DNA of 64,000 nucleotides, taken from NCBI RefSeq assembly GCF_910588715.1, contig NZ_CAJURG010000004.1, forward strand, positions 62,001-126,000, written 5' to 3'. The DNA is from an uncultured Clostridium sp. (GTDB taxonomy: Bacteria; Bacillota; Clostridia; Clostridiales; Clostridiaceae). Below are positions 7,896 to 16,945 of the stretch, piece after piece. Each line of letters starts with the position of its first letter. Position 1 is the first letter of the stretch. A model generated the notes under the pieces. The model was not told the origin of the DNA, made no database searches, and saw nothing but the letters and a program-made list of their open reading frames with translations. A program made the position numbers and the translations under genes.

Positions 7896-9689
7896 TTATT
7901 CTTTAAAATATTCAATAATACTTTCAACTAATAAATTTATTTCTTCGTTTTCATTAAGTATAAAAACATTTTTGTTAAAATAATTATTTAAAATCTTTTT
8001 ACATTTCTTTAACTCAATATTGCTTACTTTATAATAATTATTTCCTGTTATTGACCATTTATTATTTTTTAACAAAGGAAATAATACAAGTGCTATAATC
8101 TTACCTTGAGTTAAGCTTTCAATATAAGAAATTGTTCTCTCTATATATTCAATTTCATCTGTAACATTTACACATAATATTATAGCATCGGGATTGCTAG
8201 CTAATAATAACTCATGTTGTGCTAAAGGATAAAACCCTATATTTCCACTAGTATATGGTATTGTTTGAGATTGAGATCCTACTAATATAATATCATTTTC
8301 TCCATTATCAATTTTCGAAAGTTTCTCATTAATAAATATTATAGATTCTTTTCCTCTTATATTGACTGTTGAATCATATCCTATTGGATAACAAAAATCC
8401 ATTCCAAATAATAATGCTGATGGCTCAGTTCCTAATTGACCAATTTTATATCCTTTTTCTAACAAAGCTTTTCTTAAATTTAACTGCAATGTATATTTTC
8501 CTTGCTTAGAGCTTGTTCCAAATATACCCAATACCGGTATAGATATTTCATGTAATTTATTCAAATTTTTATTAGAAATATTTTCTTCACAAACATAAGG
8601 ATAATAAACCCAATTACCTTGTGATTTTAAAATTTTTAATAAATCTTCATATTTGTTCAAACTATCGAAAGCATATAAATTCTTTTTATATTCTATACAT
8701 TTTTTTAATATATATATAATAAAATCTTCTTTAGCTAAATTTGATAATATTCTCGTATGACCTAATATAAATGTATCAAATTTATCATTCCAATTTATTT
8801 TTCTTAAATCTTGAACTAAAAACTTTTTATTATCAATAATTTGTGAACCAATATTACAAGTTAATCTATAATCATATATTCCACTAATATCAAACTTTAG
8901 CATATCCTTAAATCTTATTATGCTATGTATCTCTTTATTAAAAGGAAAAATTATAGCATTATTTATTTCTCCAATTTTACTTAATGCCTCCTCCTCCTTA
9001 ACTTTTAATACACTAATAGCACTATGTTCTAAAATATCCATAATTTCAGACTTAGATTTTATTTTCTTATTAATAAGATTTGAAATTTTCGCAGTAATAT
9101 ATGGTGCTGCAAAACTGGAACCAGATACATTTTTATAAGAATTATTTATCCATGGTAATCTTTGCTCTCTTCCTATTGCCAAAAAATTAACACTACTATT
9201 TTTGACCATGAAATAATCAGTTGGATTAATGCAATCAATATTCCAATCAACTCCTATTACGGACTTATAAGCTGCTGGATATGAAATTGCACCATTATTA
9301 TCAAATGCTGCAACTATAATGATTCCTTTTTCTATTAACCTATTACATATTTCTTCTAACTCAATTTTTTGAGTAGTTTCTGTTACTCCATTACTAATAT
9401 GTATTATATCAATATCTAAATTTTCATAAATATAGTTAAGTGCAAATATTAAATCCTCTGTTGTAGTTTCTTTGTAAGAATCAAATAATTTTATTATATA
9501 TATTTCTGAGTTTGGAATTAGTTTTTTAATCTGATATGTAATTGCCGTACCATGCCCTACTGTATCTTTTATATCTTGATTTACAAAATATTTATCATCA
9601 AATTCTATATTAATTCCTTTAAATTTATATTCTTTCAATTTTTCATGTTCTTCTTCTACTCCACTATCTATTATTGCAATTTTAACCAT
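7896..9689 (-). CDS. Subtilase (S8) fused to a P-loop domain, RiPP-associated protease
   Basis: A 597-residue protein of two parts. Residues 1-240 form a subtilisin-like domain with catalytic Asp8 (IAIIDSGVE), His46 (VGHGTAI) and Ser192 (GSSFAAP); there is no signal peptide or prodomain, so it probably acts in the cytosol. Residues about 385-597 form a DUF1611-like P-loop domain with a Walker A at 388-400 (GIFGTSSKQGKYT). In such clusters the protease is expected to cut the leader from the precursor, and the P-loop part has no settled role. The gene is the last of the operon, 33 bases after the precursor gene. Both parts look intact; the fusion itself is unusual in my knowledge of the families. 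Confidence 0.7.
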   Translation of the reverse strand: MVKIAIIDSGVEEEHEKLKEYKFKGINIEFDDKYFVNQDIKDTVGHGTAITYQIKKLIPNSEIYIIKLFDSYKETTTEDLIFALNYIYENLDIDIIHISNGVTETTQKIELEEICNRLIEKGIIIVAAFDNNGAISYPAAYKSVIGVDWNIDCINPTDYFMVKNSSVNFLAIGREQRLPWINNSYKNVSGSSFAAPYITAKISNLINKKIKSKSEIMDILEHSAISVLKVKEEEALSKIGEINNAIIFPFNKEIHSIIRFKDMLKFDISGIYDYRLTCNIGSQIIDNKKFLVQDLRKINWNDKFDTFILGHTRILSNLAKEDFIIYILKKCIEYKKNLYAFDSLNKYEDLLKILKSQGNWVYYPYVCEENISNKNLNKLHEISIPVLGIFGTSSKQGKYTLQLNLRKALLEKGYKIGQLGTEPSALLFGMDFCYPIGYDSTVNIRGKESIIFINEKLSKIDNGENDIILVGSQSQTIPYTSGNIGFYPLAQHELLLASNPDAIILCVNVTDEIEYIERTISYIESLTQGKIIALVLFPLLKNNKWSITGNNYYKVSNIELKKCKKILNNYFNKNVFILNENEEINLLVESIIEYFKE

Positions 9690-9722
9690 AATATCCCCTA
9701 AATTTAAAATATTTAATTAAAA

Positions 9723-9806
9723 TTAGCAACTACAAGCAAACCATCCATTTTCTGCATATAAGCAAATTTTGTTTTGCTTTTTATTTTTTTTCACAAGCTT
9801 TTTCAT
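9723..9806 (-). CDS. Cys-containing RiPP precursor peptide (Clo7bot-like)
   Basis: A 27-codon gene, easily missed by size, with an excellent ribosome binding site (GGAAAGGAGG, seven bases before ATG at 9806). The peptide has a highly basic N-terminal half (MKKLVKKNKKQNK), probably the leader, and a C-terminal core with Cys15, Cys25 and Cys27 ending ENGWFACSC. It sits inside a run of peptide-modifying genes: ACP-like and radical SAM genes upstream, protease downstream. This layout and the basic-then-Cys pattern resemble the clostridial Clo7bot Cys-rich peptides. Radical SAM/SPASM enzymes often form thioether links from Cys to other residues; the modification here is not known. Few members have only three cysteines, so family membership is provisional. 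Confidence 0.7.
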   Translation of the reverse strand: MKKLVKKNKKQNKICLYAENGWFACSC

Positions 9807-9852
9807 ACACCTTTCCTCCTTTCCTATTAAATTTTAATTATTATTAAAATAA

Positions 9853-9963
9853 TAAACCTGTTTTAATTAAGTCTTTATTTTTAATAAACAGGATAACTAA
9901 AAATACTAATTATAGATAATTAAATATATAACTTTAAAGTTAATATCTTTAATTATCCTGTTT
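9853..9963 (-). promoter_or_regulatory. Structured leader upstream of the RiPP precursor gene
   Basis: Three related segments lie between the ACP-like gene and the precursor: segment 1 (9953-9963), segment 2 (9886-9896) and segment 3 (9857-9863). On the minus strand segment 1 reads AAACAGGATAA, segment 2 TTATCCTGTTT and segment 3 AAACAGG. Segments 1 and 2 pair perfectly over 11 bases; segments 2 and 3 pair over seven; both cannot form at once. A TATAAT at about 9911-9916 could also give the precursor its own promoter. Attenuation or differential transcript stability are possible roles. Confidence 0.45.
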
Positions 9964-9989
9964 AATTCAAACTTTTTAAAATTTTATTC

Positions 9990-10211
9990 TTATAAATATT
10001 TTGAAATTATATTTTCAAAAGCTAATATACTATTAAACTCTTCAACTAATAATTTTTCATTTTCTATTTCTATTGAAAAAAAATCTTCTATTTCCATTAA
10101 TATACTAATAAATGTTAAAGAATCCATATCAATAGTTTCTTCTAAGTTTTCTTCATTTACCTCAATAGCATTATCTTTAAAAATCTGAATAATATTATTT
10201 TTAATGTCCAT
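9990..10211 (-). CDS. Acyl-carrier-like protein of the RiPP cluster
   Basis: A 73-residue acidic, helical protein with the phosphopantetheine attachment motif D30-S31-L32 (DMDSLTFI), typical of acyl carrier proteins. It fits the acyl-carrier-related proteins described in clostridial Cys-rich peptide maturation systems. If Ser31 is modified by 4'-phosphopantetheine, it could carry an acyl or aminoacyl group to be moved onto the peptide, with the BtrH-like protein of the same operon as transferase. No loading enzyme or ketosynthase is in the window. It begins 16 bases after the radical SAM gene. Confidence 0.75.
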   Translation of the reverse strand: MDIKNNIIQIFKDNAIEVNEENLEETIDMDSLTFISILMEIEDFFSIEIENEKLLVEEFNSILAFENIISKYL

Positions 10212-10227
10212 ATTTTATTCTCCCTTA

Positions 10228-11565
10228 TCATATATCTATGCACTTATTAAAATTACTTGCATTTATAGCTTGCAATCTAAAAAGTTCAATAATTTCATAT
10301 TTTCTACAAGCAATTTCTGATTTTTTCAGTTTTTCATAAGAGCATCCTACCATTCCACAAAAAGGTAATACGCTACAGTTAAAACAATCTTTCTCCCTTT
10401 TGTTTAAGCCTGTCCATAAATTTGATTTTTTAATATTTACCTTATCTAATGAATTATTAATATTACCTATATTATTTAAATCTTTAAATTCTTCATCATA
10501 TATTGCAAGTGTACATTTATTCAAACTTCCATCATAGTTAACTATAAATCCATTTTTTTTACTTCCATCACAGATAGATTGATATTTATTATATTCATAA
10601 AAACGAGGTAATTGAATATTAAGTTCAGTTGCCCTATTCATCCATTTTAATAAAATATCACTTTCTTTATTTATAATTTCATTTTTTATATTCTCTATTT
10701 TAACTCCTCCCCAATCTTTTACTCTTTCTAAATATAAATAAAATCTTCTATCATCTCCAAATTCACTTTTATAAAATTTAAGAAAATCTTCTCTATATTT
10801 ATCAATTTCTTTAGTTAAATTTACTCTTATAGCTATTTGAAAAACCTTTAATTTGATATTATCCCTAATATCACGCAAATTATTTATTATAGTATCAAAT
10901 GATTCTTGTCCATTTTTAAATCGTCTATATTTATTATGTGTTTTATTAATCCCATCAATAGTAATTTGATAAAATAAAATATTATTTCTAATTAATTTAT
11001 TAAATGTAGAAATATCTAATTCTGAACCATTAGTAGTAATTGAACCTATAAAATTCACCTTATTTTTTTTACATATATTTTTAATTTCACTAGAAATATT
11101 TATAACTTTATCTTTACATATTAATGGTTCTCCACCAAACCAATTTAAACTTAAATGCTTATAATTATATATATTTACCGAAACAAATTTCATTAATGAC
11201 TTTATCACAGTATCACTCATATAATGTACTTGATCTTGTTGATAACAGTACTTACAATTAAAATTACAAGCATCAGTTGGAACTATTGTTAAATTCATAA
11301 AATCATATCCATAAATCGATTTTTCAATTTCGTCTTTCACAATTTTCATTTCATTAATATCCGATTTAACTATAATCCCCGTATCTAACATTTTTTTTAC
11401 TAAATTCTTATTGGTAATTTTTAAATCATTATTCAATATTTTTAATACTTCATCTTCATTTTCTTTTGAAATCCTTAACATTTTATTTGAATATGTATTA
11501 ATAATTAATAAATTATTATTAATATCTCTACATTTTATATTAAAAATTGATTTATTATAATTCAT
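10228..11565 (-). CDS. Radical SAM/SPASM peptide maturase (CcpM-like)
   Basis: A protein of about 445 residues. The radical SAM motif CNFNCKYCYQQ (C100, C104 and C107 counted from this start) binds the [4Fe-4S] cluster that cleaves S-adenosylmethionine; an N-terminal region of about 90 residues could be the peptide-recognition part. The C-terminal SPASM region has many cysteines (CDG, CTLAIY, CFNCSVLPFCGMVGC, IACRK), expected to bind auxiliary Fe-S clusters. This matches the Cys-rich peptide maturase type. The reading frame also allows a start six codons upstream (11583) with a weaker-spaced AAGGA; the chosen ATG at 11565 overlaps the end of the preceding gene, suggesting coupled translation. 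Confidence 0.8.
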   Translation of the reverse strand: MNYNKSIFNIKCRDINNNLLIINTYSNKMLRISKENEDEVLKILNNDLKITNKNLVKKMLDTGIIVKSDINEMKIVKDEIEKSIYGYDFMNLTIVPTDACNFNCKYCYQQDQVHYMSDTVIKSLMKFVSVNIYNYKHLSLNWFGGEPLICKDKVINISSEIKNICKKNKVNFIGSITTNGSELDISTFNKLIRNNILFYQITIDGINKTHNKYRRFKNGQESFDTIINNLRDIRDNIKLKVFQIAIRVNLTKEIDKYREDFLKFYKSEFGDDRRFYLYLERVKDWGGVKIENIKNEIINKESDILLKWMNRATELNIQLPRFYEYNKYQSICDGSKKNGFIVNYDGSLNKCTLAIYDEEFKDLNNIGNINNSLDKVNIKKSNLWTGLNKREKDCFNCSVLPFCGMVGCSYEKLKKSEIACRKYEIIELFRLQAINASNFNKCIDI

Positions 11566-12589
11566 TACTTTTTTCACCCCCATATTTTCCTTGAAATAGT
11601 AAACAATTTTTTATTGGTAATGATAAATTATCATGAAGTTCTTTATTCATTGCTCTACATGGTCTACATCTATTTTTATATAAACACTTATTACATAAGG
11701 AAGAATTATCATTACTATTATTTCTTAACTTATATAATACTTTTGAGTTTTTCCAGTAATCCTGTATATTTTCAAATGCTTCTCTATGATACAAATGAGT
11801 GCATGGTAAAAACTCCCCTTTTTTAGTTATTGCACAAAATGTTTTTCCTGCATTACATCCAGTCATTTTAGGTACATTACCATCAAAACAAAATGCCCCT
11901 AAAATATTATAGCAATTTTGTATAGTTATATACTTATCATTGTCATTTTTTTTAATAACTTCTCTAACTAATTCATAATCTGATTTAGTTAACTCTGAAT
12001 TTATTTCTCCATAACTTGTTAATTTATTAGCAACTATATTTATTTTAAATGCTTTAAATCTTTTAGCTAAATTAATCATATTAATTAAATCTTTAACATT
12101 ATCATGTCTTGCTACCCAATTTATAGAATACTTTATATCTAATTTAAATAATAAATCAATAGCTTTCATTGTTATATCAAATCCATCTCTAGATTTATTG
12201 TGTATATATTTATTAGATCCATTTAATGATAATAGGAATTCTACCTTGGTTCCCTCCAGCTTTTTCAAAAATATTGTGTTTATTCCATACCCACTTGTAA
12301 AACATACAGGAATAATATCTGCTTCAGAAATCCTCCAAATAATATCTATTATTCTACTATGAAGTAAAGGCTCTCCCCCATTTAAAACTATTTTCTTTAC
12401 ACCAATACTTTTTGCTTCATTTATTATCTGTAAAATCTTTTCATAACTCATTTCACCCTGTCTTTTTAGATCTTTATAACATTGTTTACAATGTAATGGA
12501 CAAATATCCGTTATTTCCACTTGTAGTAACTTTGGATTAATTAAATATTTATTTTTCTTTAAAAACTTTAATTCAGTTAAGGTATTCAT
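11555..12589 (-). CDS. Second radical SAM/SPASM protein of the RiPP operon
   Basis: A 344-residue radical SAM protein with the motif CPLHCKQCYKD (C30, C34, C37), the GGEPLL strand motif, and a shorter SPASM C-terminus (CNAGKTFC; then CNKCLYKNRCRPC). It is shorter than its neighbour and has no N-terminal recognition extension, so the two enzymes may act on the same peptide in turn, one relying on the other for substrate binding; this is inference. It starts with ATG at 12589 after GGGAG and overlaps the next gene by about 11 bases. Confidence 0.8.
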   Translation of the reverse strand: MNTLTELKFLKKNKYLINPKLLQVEITDICPLHCKQCYKDLKRQGEMSYEKILQIINEAKSIGVKKIVLNGGEPLLHSRIIDIIWRISEADIIPVCFTSGYGINTIFLKKLEGTKVEFLLSLNGSNKYIHNKSRDGFDITMKAIDLLFKLDIKYSINWVARHDNVKDLINMINLAKRFKAFKINIVANKLTSYGEINSELTKSDYELVREVIKKNDNDKYITIQNCYNILGAFCFDGNVPKMTGCNAGKTFCAITKKGEFLPCTHLYHREAFENIQDYWKNSKVLYKLRNNSNDNSSLCNKCLYKNRCRPCRAMNKELHDNLSLPIKNCLLFQGKYGGEKSNEL

Positions 12590-12635
12590 TGTTCTTCTCC
12601 CTAATTACTTATTAAATAATAATCTATGTTAATTA

Positions 12636-14294
12636 TTAAATTACACACTTCAAACTTAAATTATCATAACTATCAATTTCTACTATTTCTCCCTTATCCA
12701 TAACTATAATTTCATCATACCTTTGTAATAATTCTTTATTGATTTTATGAGTTATAGTTATTATTGTAAGGTCTTCTTGATTTAATAACTTATCTTCAAT
12801 ATCATATGCTGTTTTATTGTCTAGAGATGAGGTTCCCTCATCTATTACTAATATAGGTGTATTTTGAATAATCGACCTAGCTATAGCTACCCTTTGCTTT
12901 TCACCACCAGATATATTTTTCCCATTTTCCCCTACTGAATAATCTAATCCATCTTCTAATTTATATAAAAATTTATTTACTCCACTTGCTTCTAATGCAC
13001 TTTTTATCTTTTGATCATCAAATTCTTTCCAAAGTAAAATATTATTTTTTATACTATTATCAAACATATAAACATTTTGATGAATAATTGATAATAACTT
13101 ACTTAAACTTTCATATTTAACCTTTTTAATTTCTTGATTATCTATTGTTATACTACCATTATAGGTATCATAATATCCTAAAATAAGCTTTATTAAAGTG
13201 CTTTTACCACAACCACTTTCTCCAATAATGGCATACTTTTTATTCTTTTTAAATGTACAATTTATATTCTTTAATACGTTTTTGTCACTTTCATAACCAA
13301 AATCTAAATTTCTTATTTTAATTTCATGATTAAATGAACCTACTTCTTTAAGATTATTACTACTATTTTCAGTATTTATTATATCTATAAGCTTTTTATT
13401 TACGCTTTTCATACCATTAATTTGAGTAGCTCTTTGAATTATCCACATTATAGGCCCATGAATTCCGTTTCCTAATTGTATTACAGCTATTAAGCTTCCT
13501 ATAGATAAACTTCCCCTTAATATAAAAAATCCACTAATAATTAACCCAGTTATTTGACAACCTATAGCTAAAAATGATGAAATTGAATCGGTAAATGCTC
13601 TAATATTATCGCTTTTAAACCTATAATTTGAAAGAGTAATATTTTTTTTATTAAACTCTTTATTTATGATTTTATTTAAGTTATAAGATTTAATTACCTC
13701 ATAACCTAAAAACATATCTTTTATTATGTTTGTGAATACACCTAATTTAGTAGATAATTCTAGTTGATTTTTATCTATTATTTTACTAAATATAATTGGC
13801 ACTACTAACATTAACATGGCAGTTAAAAATAAAGATAATGTAACCCATACATTTAAAGATAAAAGAATTATAACTGTTCCAATAAACATAACTATATAAC
13901 CAATCATTAATATTATTGGATTTATATAATTATTTTCTACTAAAGAAATATCATTAGTTAAATGTGAAATATACTCTGCTGTATTATGAGAAGAAAAATC
14001 TTTATATCCTTTTTTAAATAATCCCTTAAATAAATCTTCTCTTAGTTTACTTACAGTTTTTTGTAAATACTTAGCATAAGTTGCACCTGTTAAATACTCA
14101 AAAAAGCTAAGAGTTAACGAATATAAAATAATAAATATAGCTAACCTTGCAAATTTATCAACATCACCATTCATTACAGTATCAACAATTTGTTGTAATA
14201 ATAATGCAATAAAAACATACATAAGCGAAGTAGTAACTTTAAAAATTACAGTTAAACTTAATAATATTTTATATTTTAAAATATATTTTTTCAT
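12636..14294 (-). CDS. ABC exporter (transmembrane-ATPase fusion) for the peptide
   Basis: A 552-residue half-size ABC exporter. About six membrane helices occupy residues 1-290; the ATPase domain carries the Walker A GESGCGKST, the Q-loop region, the signature SGGEKQRVAIARS and the Walker B PILVIDEG. No C39 peptidase domain is fused at the N-terminus, so leader removal must be done by another protein, presumably the subtilase of this operon. The gene lies between the BtrH-like and radical SAM genes on the same strand with short gaps, which makes export of the modified peptide its likely job. It would act as a dimer. Confidence 0.85.
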   Translation of the reverse strand: MKKYILKYKILLSLTVIFKVTTSLMYVFIALLLQQIVDTVMNGDVDKFARLAIFIILYSLTLSFFEYLTGATYAKYLQKTVSKLREDLFKGLFKKGYKDFSSHNTAEYISHLTNDISLVENNYINPIILMIGYIVMFIGTVIILLSLNVWVTLSLFLTAMLMLVVPIIFSKIIDKNQLELSTKLGVFTNIIKDMFLGYEVIKSYNLNKIINKEFNKKNITLSNYRFKSDNIRAFTDSISSFLAIGCQITGLIISGFFILRGSLSIGSLIAVIQLGNGIHGPIMWIIQRATQINGMKSVNKKLIDIINTENSSNNLKEVGSFNHEIKIRNLDFGYESDKNVLKNINCTFKKNKKYAIIGESGCGKSTLIKLILGYYDTYNGSITIDNQEIKKVKYESLSKLLSIIHQNVYMFDNSIKNNILLWKEFDDQKIKSALEASGVNKFLYKLEDGLDYSVGENGKNISGGEKQRVAIARSIIQNTPILVIDEGTSSLDNKTAYDIEDKLLNQEDLTIITITHKINKELLQRYDEIIVMDKGEIVEIDSYDNLSLKCVI

Positions 14295-14334
14295 ATTCCC
14301 TCCCTAATAATACTTTTTTAATTATTACTTTTAT

Positions 14335-15393
14335 TTAATAATTTTCTAATATAAATTTTTCCATAATCTCTTTTACTTTTGATAAGACAATTCTTTCATT
14401 TTCATGAAAATCAATTAAATTTTTTACAACTACATCAATATTTTTTCCGTTCCCATTTAAGTCATATTTAAGTGCTAAATTAAAGGCTATATATAATTTA
14501 TTCGTTATATACTTATCTAATAAAACAATATTATTTAAAGTAATATTATTAATTTTAAATAAATAATTAATTCTTTCATATAATATTTCTCTATAATCTA
14601 TAATTTTCCTAATGTTAGTAGAATAAAAATACTCCTTGTCAGAATAATTATTTAATAAAATTTTTTCACCTGCATTTATTAAATCTTGTATACAAGCTAA
14701 ATACCCATCATAAAACTCTACATCATTCTTTAAATTATTATTTGTATATTTATATTTTGTTTCATTACATAATTCTAGAATATCATAGTACAACAAAAAT
14801 ATATTATCATCATAACTATATCCATTTTTCACCTTTATAAGATTGATTGGATAGTGATATTCTCTTTTATATAACAAAGTTTGTCCAATTTTATTTATAT
14901 CTATTTTATCTAAATAAGAATAAGCTTTTTCTATATCTATATATGGTATTTCTTCAATGTCCCAACCTTTTTTCCCAAGAATAGGACATAAAAATACTTT
15001 TTTAATATCATCATATCCGAATATAATCAATTCATGTATATATAATTCTTCAGTAGTATTCTCTACTCCTAAAATAGAATAATTGCATTCTAAAATAATA
15101 TAATTATTTTCTTGAATACTTTGTTTAATGAAATTAATAATTTTATTAGATTTTATTTCTTTGTGTAAAAAACCCTTTATATTCAAAATATCATTATAAA
15201 CACTAAGTTGATTATATATCTTACCTTTAACACCAAAAAAAACATTTCCATTACCATCAGCATAAATCTTATTATATTTTTCAAATTTCCAATTTTTCAA
15301 ATTATCATATGCTTCTATTATGGCAAACCTAAAAAAACTCCAGCATTCTGTTTCCAATCTATTCTTTAATGATATAGGTAGAACTTTTTTCAT
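14335..15393 (-). CDS. BtrH-like acyltransferase/papain-fold protein, RiPP-associated
   Basis: A 352-residue protein whose N-terminal 150 residues recall the BtrH N-terminal domain: early Cys17, a central strand YIILECNYS, and His120 in HELIIFGYDD, giving a possible Cys-His pair in a papain-like fold. In butirosin synthesis BtrH moves an acyl group from an acyl carrier protein to the antibiotic. The same operon encodes an ACP-like protein, so a peptide acylation step is plausible; this is inference. The C-terminal 200 residues look helical and are not recognised. First gene of the operon, ATG at 15393 after GGAGG. Confidence 0.55.
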   Translation of the reverse strand: MKKVLPISLKNRLETECWSFFRFAIIEAYDNLKNWKFEKYNKIYADGNGNVFFGVKGKIYNQLSVYNDILNIKGFLHKEIKSNKIINFIKQSIQENNYIILECNYSILGVENTTEELYIHELIIFGYDDIKKVFLCPILGKKGWDIEEIPYIDIEKAYSYLDKIDINKIGQTLLYKREYHYPINLIKVKNGYSYDDNIFLLYYDILELCNETKYKYTNNNLKNDVEFYDGYLACIQDLINAGEKILLNNYSDKEYFYSTNIRKIIDYREILYERINYLFKINNITLNNIVLLDKYITNKLYIAFNLALKYDLNGNGKNIDVVVKNLIDFHENERIVLSKVKEIMEKFILENY

Positions 15394-15428
15394 ATATCCT
15401 CCAACTCTATTTCTAATTTATACATAAA

Positions 15429-15465
15429 ATTGTATCATTTACCATAAATTATGTAAACGATTTTA
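15429..15465 (-). promoter_or_regulatory. RiPP operon promoter overlapped by a cre-like site
   Basis: On the minus strand, -35 TTTACA (15452-15457) and -10 TACAAT (15429-15434) are spaced by 17 bases, giving a start near 15422, about 30 bases before the first gene. The plus-strand sequence TGTAAACGATTTTA (15452-15465) matches 13 of 14 cre consensus positions and covers the -35 box, a repressing arrangement. The rest of the 331-base gap up to 15725 is AT-rich; apart from a TATAAT near 15683 for the plus-strand gene, nothing else was seen. Confidence 0.6.
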
Positions 15466-15724
15466 TTTACTTTTAACACTTTATTAACATATTTATTTTA
15501 CTAAATTTATACACTATTTTGTAATTTATTGGTTATTAAAAAATAATTATGCTTTATTTAAGAAATTTTCAAATTTAATTAAAATAATTAATCTAATACT
15601 ATAAATATATTAAACAAATTGTTATTAAATAAATTTATATAACTACTAAATTAAATTTTTTATTATTCTTTAATACTTATGTTATAATCGTATGAGAATT
15701 AATAGAAAAGGAGTAATTAATATT

Positions 15725-16900
15725 ATGGCATGTAAATTTTTCTTACATCAAGGAAAAAATAAAAGAGCCGAGCAAGGCCGTCCTTGGATATACATAGATG
15801 AAATAAACGAATATGATGGTGATTATGAAAATGGAGATATTGTTGAAGTTTATAATCATAAAAACTACTTTATAGGTAAAGGCTACATAAATGATAGAAG
15901 TAAAATTACTATAAGAATAATGACTAGAGATATAAACGAAGAAATAGATGAAGAATTTTTTAAGAAAAGATTTGCCGCTGCATGGGATTATAGAAAAACT
16001 GTTATTGATACTTCATCTTGCAGATTTATATTTGGTGAAGCTGATTTCTTACCTGGTTTAACTGTTGATAAATTTGAAGATTATTATGTAATTCAAATAT
16101 CAACTTTAGGAATGGATAAATATAGAGAATTAATTGTAAAAATATTAGTTGAAGAATATGGTGCTAAAGATGTTTATGAAAGAAGTGATATAAAGACTAG
16201 AGAAATTGAAGGGTTAGAACAGACTAAGGGATTCTTAACTGCTCCATTTAATACTGATATTGAAATTATTGAAAATGGAGTTAAATACATAGTTGATTTA
16301 GAAAACGGACAAAAAACAGGATTTTTCTTAGATCAAAAAGAAAATAGAGCTGCTATCCATAGAATTTGCAAAAATAAAGATGTCTTAGATTGCTTTACTC
16401 ATACTGGTTCATTTGCTTTAAATGCCGGTATTGCTGGTGCAAAATCAGTTCTTGGAATTGATGTATCTCAACATGCTGTAGATTGTGCTACAAGAAATTC
16501 TGAATTAAACAACTTACAAGATGTTGTAAAATTTGAATGTCATAATGCCTTTGATGTACTTGGAGATTGGTCAAGAGAAGGCAGACAATTTGATGTTGTT
16601 ATTTTAGATCCTCCAGCATTCACTAAATCTAGGAATACTGTTAAATCAGCAATTAGAGGTTATAAAGAAATTAATCTTAGAGGCTTAAAAATGGTTAAAC
16701 CAGGTGGTTATTTTGCTACATGTTCCTGTTCTCATTACATGAGTGAGGAACAACTAAAGAAAACTGTTCTTGAAGCAGCACATGATGCTAGAAGAACTTT
16801 AAGACAAATTGAAGTTAGAACCCAAAGTTCAGATCATCCAATTCTTTGGAATTCTGATGAATCATATTACTTAAAATTCTTTATTTTCCAAGTTGTTTAA
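15725..16900 (+). CDS. Class I SAM-dependent rRNA methyltransferase (RlmI-like)
   Basis: A 391-residue protein with an N-terminal PUA-like domain (RPWIYIDEINEYDGDYENGD), and a Rossmann methyltransferase domain: SAM-binding GIDVSQHAVDCATRN region, catalytic-type motif LDPPAF, and a final CSCSHYMS containing the cysteines usual in 5-methylcytosine enzymes. This is the RlmI/YwbD architecture, which methylates 23S rRNA in E. coli (C1962); the exact target here is unknown. The start at 15725 is preferred because AAGGAG precedes it; an in-frame ATG at 15692 lacks a site. A terminator hairpin follows. Confidence 0.85.
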   Translation: MACKFFLHQGKNKRAEQGRPWIYIDEINEYDGDYENGDIVEVYNHKNYFIGKGYINDRSKITIRIMTRDINEEIDEEFFKKRFAAAWDYRKTVIDTSSCRFIFGEADFLPGLTVDKFEDYYVIQISTLGMDKYRELIVKILVEEYGAKDVYERSDIKTREIEGLEQTKGFLTAPFNTDIEIIENGVKYIVDLENGQKTGFFLDQKENRAAIHRICKNKDVLDCFTHTGSFALNAGIAGAKSVLGIDVSQHAVDCATRNSELNNLQDVVKFECHNAFDVLGDWSREGRQFDVVILDPPAFTKSRNTVKSAIRGYKEINLRGLKMVKPGGYFATCSCSHYMSEEQLKKTVLEAAHDARRTLRQIEVRTQSSDHPILWNSDESYYLKFFIFQVV

Positions 16901-16945
16901 TCTTTAAAAATAAACATAATATCTTATCTTGTTATTAGATTTCTT

